Source: Mesorhizobium wenxiniae
GTDB lineage: Bacteria; Pseudomonadota; Alphaproteobacteria; Rhizobiales; Rhizobiaceae
Direction of reading: 5' to 3'
DNA: 64,000 nucleotides
Assembly: GCF_002284535.1 (NCBI RefSeq)
Contig: NZ_NPKH01000020.1
Coordinates: 620,001-684,000 of the forward strand
Positions 26,634 to 33,311 of the stretch are shown here, in pieces (position 1 is the stretch's first letter; each line of letters opens with the position of its first letter). The notes below the pieces were generated by a model. The model saw only the letters and a program-made list of their open reading frames with translations, was not told the DNA's origin and searched no databases. The position numbers were made by a program, and so were the translations under genes.

Positions 26634-28673
26634 TCAGACCGCCTTATCGCTCGAACTCTTGCGCTGCCGCTGATAGTCTTCCGTGGTTCGCGGCGGCGAG
26701 CGACCAGGGCCGGCATAAGGATCGAAGCCCTCATTCATGGCCGCATCGACACGGCAATTGTCGCACATCCGTACAAGGTCGAGCCGCCGTGCGTTCTCGC
26801 CTGCAAACATCCAGTGTTTGCCTTCGAGCTTGGCGACGATCCGCTCGACAGTGCTCCTTGTGCCGAACGGCTTCGCGCAGCGGATGCAGTTGTACGGCTC
26901 CTCTTGCTTCACGACCCGGCTGCGAGCGCCCCATGCCTGAAAATCCACCTGCGGCGTCAAGGTGATGACCTTCTCCGGGCAGGTCGCGGCGCAAAGGCCG
27001 CACTGCACGCAGGCGCTCTCGGAAAAATATAAGGCCGGCTGCTGCTCGCTGTCGGAAAGCGCCCCCGTTGGACAGGCCGATACACAAGAGAGGCAGAGCG
27101 TGCAGCCGTCGACATTGACGTCCAGGCCGCCGAACGGAGCCCCAGCAGGCAACGCCACGCGGTCGACCGGCGTCGGCGCAGCTCGATGGAGCTCGACCAT
27201 GGTGCTCGTCAGCAAGCTGCGCTTCTTGCCGATGGGCAGGAATGCCGCCGGGCGCCGCGACGCAACGTCTGGGGTAATCATGTCGAGCGCCGAGGCGAGG
27301 ATGTCGGGATCGTCCGCTTCGATCAATCCGCAGACCTCGGCGCCATAACCGAGAGACTGGCTCAAAAGATTGGCGATCGCGATGTTTGCGGCAATTCCGG
27401 TAAGCTCATGCCTGGGCTTGGCCGACGACAGAGCCCTTACAGCGCAAGCGCCCCAAGCGACTGGCGCGGTCCACGCCTCGACCCCTAACTGGGTTGTCTC
27501 GTTCACGGTGAGCGGCAGGACATTTGCGGGCAGACCCGCGCCGAACCGGGCGAGTGCGTCGATCAGCGGCTCGCCATGGCCGAGGTCATGGAAAAGGACG
27601 ATCGCATCGAGGCCGCCCGCCTCCCGATAGGTGAAAAGAAGCGTCCGCAGCCGCCGAAGCAGCGATTCTGCATCCGGCACGGCGTAGGCGGCAGCACCCG
27701 TGGGACATGCCGCCGCGCAGCTGCCGCAGCCGGCGCATACTTCCGCATTGATCGCGACGTGGTTGCCGGCAGGCGTTATCGCCCCTGTCGGGCACAGGTC
27801 GAGGCACCGCGTGCAGCCGGTGATGCGCGATCTCGAATGGGCGCACAGATCGGCGGAGAAATCGATGAAGCGCGGCTTGTCGAACTCGCCCACCAAGTCG
27901 GCAGCCCTTGCGATCGCAGTGGCGACGGAGGCGCGATCGCCGGGATCGGCCTTCACGTAGCCGTCGCGCAATTCATGGGCAGGGAAAAGCGGAACTCCGC
28001 CGGAGAGATCAAGGATGATGTCGGCGTTCGAGACGGCTCCATCGCGCGATATCCCGAAGCGAAGCCGATCGCGCGAAGATGGATTGGGCGCCGCGAAATC
28101 GTCGACCGTCAGCTCGAAGGCGCCAAGATGGCCGCGCGCTTTGCGGATCGTGCCCTGCATGACCGGAAAATCCCAGACCCGGTGCGGCGCAATTTCGCCC
28201 GGACGGCTAAGCAACACAGTGACGTCCAGCTTCTCGGCAAGTTGCCGGCCCGCATCGATCGCCGTCGCGTCGCAGCCATAGACCAGGACGACACCATTGC
28301 TCGAAAGCGTAACGAGCGCGGGCGCCGAAGCGGGTTCGGCCGCCATAGCGAGCAGGGCCGCCGCTTTCGGGCCGGCAGCAGCAGCGCCTTGCGACCAGCC
28401 CCCCGTCTCGCGAATGTTTGCGAAAACCAGATCGCCTGCGAAACCGAGTTCCTCGGCGAGCTCGCCGAAAAGCGGCGCCTGTTGCGTGCAGCTGATGGTG
28501 ACTGCTCCGCCGCTGCTCAGGGCGCTGCGCACCCGGTCGAGCTCCGCGCCACAGAACTGGTCCCCCGCCTCGACCCGTGCGCCCGGGCATCCGCGGGCGA
28601 CGCTGGCACCGAAGCCCGGCATGCTCCGCTCGCAGGAGCAGACCAGGACCGTGGGTTGTTTGGCCAGGCTCAT
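26634..28673 (-). CDS. Polyferredoxin, FDH-associated 4Fe-4S protein
   Basis: This 679-residue electron-transfer protein was started at the ATG at 28673, which gives MSLAKQPTVLVCSCERSMPG; the open frame continues upstream without coding character. Four ferredoxin-type [4Fe-4S] motifs are seen as two pairs: CTRCLDLCP with CAGCGSCAAACP in the middle, and CTLCLSCVSACP with CVQCGLCAATCP near the C-terminus. Further Cys pairs follow (CIRCAKPFG and CDNCR). The first 250 residues resemble a nucleotide-binding or HdrA-like domain without a firm match. It is divergent from the FDH operon, so it probably relays electrons for it in the cytoplasm. Confidence 0.8.
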   Translation of the reverse strand: MSLAKQPTVLVCSCERSMPGFGASVARGCPGARVEAGDQFCGAELDRVRSALSSGGAVTISCTQQAPLFGELAEELGFAGDLVFANIRETGGWSQGAAAAGPKAAALLAMAAEPASAPALVTLSSNGVVLVYGCDATAIDAGRQLAEKLDVTVLLSRPGEIAPHRVWDFPVMQGTIRKARGHLGAFELTVDDFAAPNPSSRDRLRFGISRDGAVSNADIILDLSGGVPLFPAHELRDGYVKADPGDRASVATAIARAADLVGEFDKPRFIDFSADLCAHSRSRITGCTRCLDLCPTGAITPAGNHVAINAEVCAGCGSCAAACPTGAAAYAVPDAESLLRRLRTLLFTYREAGGLDAIVLFHDLGHGEPLIDALARFGAGLPANVLPLTVNETTQLGVEAWTAPVAWGACAVRALSSAKPRHELTGIAANIAIANLLSQSLGYGAEVCGLIEADDPDILASALDMITPDVASRRPAAFLPIGKKRSLLTSTMVELHRAAPTPVDRVALPAGAPFGGLDVNVDGCTLCLSCVSACPTGALSDSEQQPALYFSESACVQCGLCAATCPEKVITLTPQVDFQAWGARSRVVKQEEPYNCIRCAKPFGTRSTVERIVAKLEGKHWMFAGENARRLDLVRMCDNCRVDAAMNEGFDPYAGPGRSPPRTTEDYQRQRKSSSDKAV

Positions 28674-28684
28674 TCCGACTCCCG

Positions 28685-28700
28685 TGGCATCTTCCTTGCC
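28685..28700 (+). promoter_or_regulatory. Sigma-54-type (-24/-12) promoter match
   Basis: TGGCATCTTCCTTGCC keeps the invariant GG and GC with exactly 10 bases between them, and matches TGGCA and TTGC of the consensus. It points to the FDH operon, and the predicted start would be about 65 bp before the first ATG at 28776. No activator gene is seen in the window, so this rests on sequence match alone. Confidence 0.4.
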
Positions 28701-28775
28701 CACGCGGTAGCGCCTCTTCCTTGGAAGTATTATAAAGACATTACAGTCGCCGTCATCAAAATATGGATCGGCACT

Positions 28776-29513
28776 ATGCGCCCATCTGTCAGCGACCTCC
28801 AATTGCCACCGCCTTACAGCCTCGTGCCGCTGAGAGAGGCTGGCGACGCCTTCGCGCATGCCTGCGCGATCGCGGCAGAGGAAGGCGCAGGCACGCTCGC
28901 CTGGGTGCGCCGCTACGATCTGGCCGAATTCGCCGTGGTGCTTGAGCCTGAGGAGCCCCTGGAGGAAGCGCGTCGCGCGATCTATGCAGGCATGAACGCG
29001 CTCGCCGATGCGCTTGCGGTCCATGCTCCGCCGTCGCGGCCCATCACCTTCGACTGGCCAGGCACTATTCGCGTCGACGGAGTTCTCGTCGGCGGCGCCC
29101 GCCTGGGCTGGCCGGAAGGGGCACGGGAGCACGAAATCCCCGACTGGCTCGTCTTCTCAGGCATGATCCGCACTGCCGTCATCCGCGCCGGCGAGCCCGG
29201 TCTGCGTCCGCTGCTTGGCGCGCTTGACGAACTAGGCTTCGCTGCGCTCGATGCCGGTGAGATCGTTGCGAGCTTCTCCCGCCATCTGATGGCCGCATTC
29301 CACGAATGGAGCGACACCGGCTTCGGTTCGATCGCCAGCCGCTGGCTCGACCGGCTGCCCCGAAAGGGCGATGAGCATACAGAGCTTGCCGGTAACGGAG
29401 ATCTACTGATTTCCCATATGGCCTCTCAAAGGCTTGGCGAGCGAAAAAGACTGGCCGAAGCGCTTGCCAGGCCTTCCTGGCTCGATCCGAGGACGGGAAC
29501 GCCATGGATTTGA
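28776..29513 (+). CDS. Biotin/lipoate ligase-like FDH operon protein
   Basis: This 245-residue protein is related to biotin/lipoate protein ligases: VRRYDLAEFAVVLEPEEPL, then ITFDWPGTIRVDGVLVGGAR and GWPEGAREHEIPDWLVFSGM. The last part corresponds to the ligase core, but the canonical lysine and glycine-rich ATP loop are weak. The N-terminus LPPPYSLVPLREAGDAFAHA is typical of the version found in FDH operons. The ATG at 28776 opens the operon that runs to 37906, and its 3' end overlaps the next gene by 10 bp. A maturation role is likely, but no reaction is known. Confidence 0.75.
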   Translation: MRPSVSDLQLPPPYSLVPLREAGDAFAHACAIAAEEGAGTLAWVRRYDLAEFAVVLEPEEPLEEARRAIYAGMNALADALAVHAPPSRPITFDWPGTIRVDGVLVGGARLGWPEGAREHEIPDWLVFSGMIRTAVIRAGEPGLRPLLGALDELGFAALDAGEIVASFSRHLMAAFHEWSDTGFGSIASRWLDRLPRKGDEHTELAGNGDLLISHMASQRLGERKRLAEALARPSWLDPRTGTPWI

Positions 29514-30046
29514 AGCTGCCGCGAACGATCCGTCTCGATGCTTCGGACACGTTTGTCTATTCGCGCGCTGCAGGACCAGGCGAATGGGCGGTGACCGGCA
29601 CCTTCCTGTTCTTCGGCGCCGATACCGCCACGCTTTCCGGCAAGGAACGGCAGGCGTTCCGCGCCGGGTTCCTCGGCATTGACAGCTTCGGCTGGTCCAC
29701 CCTCGTCGTGGTCACGGACGCGACCGCGCATGACCGCGCGGCAGCCGTCGATCGGCTGGCCGAGCAGCTTGTGGTGCGATGCGGTGCGCCGGACATCGAA
29801 ACGGCGCGCGTCGCCGCCGAAGAGGAGATCGCCTTCGCGCAATCGCTGTGCGACCACCCGCCGAACACGCTGATTGGCGTCAACCGCACCAGCGAACAGG
29901 CCGGCATCCGAGAGTCGTTCCGCACCCTGCATCGCAAGGCGAGCCGGCTGGAGCCGGCAACGGCATTCCGCTTCGTCGAAATCGAGGGTGAAGACGCGTC
30001 GACGGAAAAGTTCGATCTCCTTGCATTCGCCGGGAGGCAGAAGTGA
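29504..30046 (+). CDS. FDH operon protein, DUF6505-like
   Basis: A 180-residue protein with LPRTIRLDASDTFVYSRAA, GTFLFFGADTATLSGKERQA and GFLGIDSFGWSTLVVV. It resembles, as I recall, the DUF6505 family that accompanies periplasmic formate dehydrogenases. No cofactor motif or membrane segment is seen. It overlaps both neighbours by a few bases, which indicates tight coupling. The function is unknown. Confidence 0.65.
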   Translation: MDLKLPRTIRLDASDTFVYSRAAGPGEWAVTGTFLFFGADTATLSGKERQAFRAGFLGIDSFGWSTLVVVTDATAHDRAAAVDRLAEQLVVRCGAPDIETARVAAEEEIAFAQSLCDHPPNTLIGVNRTSEQAGIRESFRTLHRKASRLEPATAFRFVEIEGEDASTEKFDLLAFAGRQK

Positions 30047-31059
30047 AGGATTTCTGGATTTCCTCCGGTCATCACCTTCTCGACAGAGATGAGGCCGGGC
30101 GCCTGCTCGTGACCGACTCCTTTCTGAAGGCATATTTTGCCCGGCCAGAGCTTCTCCCCCCCGAATCCGCCTGCCCGGCGGAGTTGCGCCTGCATCACGA
30201 ACTTTTGATGCATCATCCGCGCCGGCCGGTCGCAAAGGAGGAGATCGCCGCCTTGGAGGATCCGGATGCGCGCGAGAACTGGCAGTTCATGATTGCCTTT
30301 CGCGATCATGTGCTGGCCGCTCCCTCACTCGAAGCCGCATACCTCGCGCTGGCGCGCGGCTCGGCGGAAAATATCCCCCCGCTGTTCATGAACCAGCTTG
30401 CCCAGGTCGTGCTGCGCAATGCGCTGGACGGTCAACATGACGCCTGCGTTCTGCGAGCCGCCGAGCTGTTTTATCGGCCGCAACGCGTGACGTCTCACGA
30501 GGGGGCTGTGCTTCTCGCCGATGCCGAAACAATCGAACTGCATGAACAGAACCGCCATGCCTCGCCGCTCCTCAACATGCTTGGTGGTCCAGCTGTCACG
30601 GAACTCGAGATACTCGACGATAAGAATCCCGAGAGTTACTTCGCCAGGAGCGACGCTTTCGATATGGTGCTCAAGCTCGGCAGCGCCCGGAGTCCGGCCC
30701 GGCGCGGCCTTGCGACCGCAATGGAGATCTGGATTCGCCATCTTGTTGCAGTGGGCGTGGAGATCGAGCCGGTGGAGCGGATCGAGGACGAGGACTGGGC
30801 CTGGTTCGTCGGCCTCGACGCCGAAGCGACCCGCATCGGCAATACGCTCTGGGCCGGCGGCGAACTCGACGCGGAGACAGCAAAGCGCGTCGTTGCACTA
30901 TTCCGGCTCAGCTTTTCCGACACAGGCGAAGTTCAGCCGGCAGTGGGCGCCAGACCCGTCTGGCTCATAATGGCCATGACCGCCGACCGAACGATCCGCA
31001 TGAAGCCGCAGAACCTCATCGCAGGCCTGCCGTTTCGCGCCCCGGGGACGGTGAATTAG
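30043..31059 (+). CDS. FDH operon protein, DUF6352-like
   Basis: A 338-residue cytoplasmic protein with KDFWISSGHHLLDRDEAGRL and FLKAYFARPELLPPESAC. It matches what I recall as the DUF6352 family, found in rhizobial and other alphaproteobacterial FDH operons. It is largely helical, with no signal peptide and no Cys clusters. The start overlaps the preceding stop by 4 bp. It probably assists assembly; no activity is known. Confidence 0.65.
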   Translation: MKDFWISSGHHLLDRDEAGRLLVTDSFLKAYFARPELLPPESACPAELRLHHELLMHHPRRPVAKEEIAALEDPDARENWQFMIAFRDHVLAAPSLEAAYLALARGSAENIPPLFMNQLAQVVLRNALDGQHDACVLRAAELFYRPQRVTSHEGAVLLADAETIELHEQNRHASPLLNMLGGPAVTELEILDDKNPESYFARSDAFDMVLKLGSARSPARRGLATAMEIWIRHLVAVGVEIEPVERIEDEDWAWFVGLDAEATRIGNTLWAGGELDAETAKRVVALFRLSFSDTGEVQPAVGARPVWLIMAMTADRTIRMKPQNLIAGLPFRAPGTVN

Positions 31060-31072
31060 GAGGATTGGTGCC

Positions 31073-31585
31073 ATGGTGCGGGAGACTGCGGAAGTCGGGG
31101 TGATCGTCGAGCGACGGACTCTGAACAGCCCGTGGGTCGACCATGTCTGGGTGCCCGTGGCCGTGCTGGCGGGCGCGCCGTGCGCGGCGCCATGGTCAGT
31201 GCTGCACGAATCCGACGGCCTGACGCGTTTCTATGCCGGAACGTTCAAGCTCGAGCTCTTCGGGTGCGACACGGGCATGTACCGGGACAACCTCCGTTCG
31301 GGGCGGCCTAGCCTCTGGATCGCGCTCCGGTCGAGCCCTGCTCCACCCGGAGTTGTGCTGCACCTGGTGACCGCTGACCCTTTCGAAGGCGAGTCGCTGA
31401 CAGAGGCTGGCCCCGACATCATCGAAGCCGTGCCTATGCCGATCGAGCTTCAGCAATGGGTGGCCGCCTTCATCGAGACGCATCACGTTGAGCGTCCTTT
31501 CATCAAGCGCAAGCGCGATCGGGCGGACAGCAATGCCTTGGCGAGGCGCGGTCCTCGCTCCGGAACGATGGATGATGCCGAATGA
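31073..31585 (+). CDS. DUF3305 protein of the FDH operon
   Basis: A 170-residue protein with VGVIVERRTLNSPWVDHVWV and YAGTFKLELFGCDTGMYRDN, then SLWIALRSS and an ending rich in Lys/Arg. This is the DUF3305 pattern. The family almost always lies beside DUF3306 and formate dehydrogenase genes, as here, and overlaps the DUF3306 gene by 4 bp. It is presumably an assembly or regulatory factor; the mechanism is unknown. Confidence 0.8.
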   Translation: MVRETAEVGVIVERRTLNSPWVDHVWVPVAVLAGAPCAAPWSVLHESDGLTRFYAGTFKLELFGCDTGMYRDNLRSGRPSLWIALRSSPAPPGVVLHLVTADPFEGESLTEAGPDIIEAVPMPIELQQWVAAFIETHHVERPFIKRKRDRADSNALARRGPRSGTMDDAE

Positions 31586-32283
31586 GCGCGGGAAGTGACA
31601 ATGTCTTCGCCCGCTGGTCGCGCCGAAAACAGGCGGCGCGTTACAGCGCGACTGCGGAGCCGCAGAAGGATCAGCTTGCGCCTGACGAAGCTGTGACGCC
31701 AGCGGGTGTTGGGGAGCAGCTTGCACCAGCAATTGCGGAGCCGGAGGCCGCCGAGCCTGCCGAGCCCCTCCCCCGTGTCGAGGATTTGACCGCCGAAAGC
31801 GACCTTTCGGCCTTCCTACGCAAAGGCGTGCCCAAGATGTTGAAGCGCGCCGCATTGCGCAGGATGTGGTCGCTCGATCCGGCAATTCGTGATCATATCG
31901 GGCCTTCCGAATATGCCTGGGACTTCAATAGGCCGGGATCCATGGCGGGATTCGGCCCCTTGAAAGAATCCAGCGAACCTGTCGTGGATTTCCTGTCGAC
32001 GTTGAGCGGCGGCAACCCGGCCGACCCAGCACGCGCCGCCATGGCTTTGGAGGCACCGGAGAAGGCGTCTGCGGCCACCGTCGTCTTGGCGGACGAGGAC
32101 GCGAACGCCTCACCCGATGCTTCGCAGGCTGTTACGCCGGACAGTTCGATCGAGCCGGCAACCCGCCAATCCCCTTCGGCCGACGTGGCCGAAACCGCCG
32201 CCGGCCGCGACGAAGCTGCCGGCGCCGCGGAATCATCCCCGATTAATCGCCAGCGGCGCCATGGCGGCGCCGTGCCGCACTGA
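31582..32283 (+). CDS. DUF3306 protein of the FDH operon
   Basis: A 233-residue protein. NVFARWSRRKQAAR starts it, and the conserved core is FLRKGVPKMLKRAALRRMW followed by IRDHIGPSEYAWDFNRPGS. The N-terminal and C-terminal parts are Ala/Glu/Pro-rich and look disordered. DUF3306 proteins pair with DUF3305 in FDH operons. It is translationally coupled to the previous gene. A gap of about 100 bp follows before the chaperone gene. Confidence 0.8.
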   Translation: MSAGSDNVFARWSRRKQAARYSATAEPQKDQLAPDEAVTPAGVGEQLAPAIAEPEAAEPAEPLPRVEDLTAESDLSAFLRKGVPKMLKRAALRRMWSLDPAIRDHIGPSEYAWDFNRPGSMAGFGPLKESSEPVVDFLSTLSGGNPADPARAAMALEAPEKASAATVVLADEDANASPDASQAVTPDSSIEPATRQSPSADVAETAAGRDEAAGAAESSPINRQRRHGGAVPH

Positions 32284-32386
32284 TCTGGATATGTGGCCAT
32301 TTTGGCACAGTTGCTGTTGCAATTGCCGGGCGGGGGACTAGTATTGACTTTACCCACTCGTTGAGGGGCACGGTCGAGGTCAGTAG

Positions 32387-33058
32387 ATGAACCCAGACTT
32401 GCGCCTAGAGGAGGCAATCGGCACGTCGTGCGGGGCTGACGCTCTGGTTCCCGGCGTTAGAGATGCTGACGTCGACGACGTGAACAGCGCACGCGCGGAT
32501 GAGTACGCGCTGCTCGCCACTCTTCTCCTGGCCGCTCCGGATGCAAACCTTATGGCGCGGCTTTCCAGTTTACGGGGCGACACCGAGACGCCGCTCGGCC
32601 TGGCTCATGCCGCACTGGGCCAGGCCGCGGCTTCGGCCTCCCCGGCAGCGGTCAGTCGCGAGTATTTCGAGCTCTTCATCGGAGTCGGGCGCGGCGAACT
32701 CCTTCCCTACGCCTCATACTACCTGACGGGCTTTCTCAATGAACGGCCGCTTGCCCGTCTACGCGGGGACATGAAGCGCCTCGGCGTTGAACGCGCCGAC
32801 GGTCATTTTGACCCGGAAGATCATCTCGGCACGCTATTCGAGATCATGAGCGGCTTTGCCGCCACACATTTCGTGGTTCCCGCTGGCGAGGAGCGGGACT
32901 TCTTTGAACGTCACATCGCGCCCTGGGCGAGCCGCTTCTTCGCCGATCTGGAAAACGCGGCCGCGGCCAGGTTTTACCGGGCAGTGGGCGTGGTGGGGCG
33001 GATTTTCATCGACATTGAAGCCGAAGGCTTCGCCATGGAGGCGCGACGTAGCTCGTGA
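32387..33058 (+). CDS. TorD-family chaperone for formate dehydrogenase
   Basis: A 223-residue helical protein of the TorD/DmsD family, which binds Tat signal peptides of molybdoenzymes and holds them until the cofactor is loaded. EYALLATLLLAAPDANLMAR starts the helical core. EYFELFIGVGRGELLPYASY and YLTGFLNERPLARLR are the family signature, followed by DPEDHLGTLFEIMSG. Its position just before the Tat-exported FDH subunits indicates FdhA as client. Confidence 0.88.
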   Translation: MNPDLRLEEAIGTSCGADALVPGVRDADVDDVNSARADEYALLATLLLAAPDANLMARLSSLRGDTETPLGLAHAALGQAAASASPAAVSREYFELFIGVGRGELLPYASYYLTGFLNERPLARLRGDMKRLGVERADGHFDPEDHLGTLFEIMSGFAATHFVVPAGEERDFFERHIAPWASRFFADLENAAAARFYRAVGVVGRIFIDIEAEGFAMEARRSS

Positions 33059-33091
33059 CCTGATCGCGTCGACAGATAGGGAGGATGGCAG

Positions 33092-33304
33092 ATGCAGGAA
33101 AAGAAACAGACGGCAATGAACCGCCGCAATTTCCTTCGCGCCTTCGGCGGCGCGTCCACGACCGCCGTGGCCGCCGTGACGCTCAGCCCCGGAGAAGCGC
33201 AAGCTTATGATCCCGGCGAGGAGGAGACGAGGGCCCGCTACCGCGAGACCGAGCACGTCAAGGCATTCTACCGTGTGAACGGTTATGAGACGTTGAAGAA
33301 GTGA
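33092..33304 (+). CDS. Small Tat-targeted FDH-region protein
   Basis: This 70-residue protein carries a twin-arginine signal MNRRNFLRAFGGASTT and a short mature part ending in VKAFYRVNGYETLKK. It matches the 'formate dehydrogenase region TAT target' family, small proteins encoded just before FDH alpha. GGGAGG upstream supports the ATG at 33092. It ends 7 bp before fdhA. It may be a small accessory subunit; the role is unproven. Confidence 0.8.
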   Translation: MQEKKQTAMNRRNFLRAFGGASTTAVAAVTLSPGEAQAYDPGEEETRARYRETEHVKAFYRVNGYETLKK

Positions 33305-33311
33305 GAGCGCC

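Noticed and set aside
28674..29132. N-terminal extension of the polyferredoxin
   Set aside because: The added 150 codons overlap the ligase-like gene on the other strand and lack family similarity; the ATG at 28673 gives a natural start.
32305..32330. TTTTGGCACAGTTGC, sigma-54-like
   Set aside because: TGGCAC is perfect, but no GC stands at the required 10-base spacing from GG.
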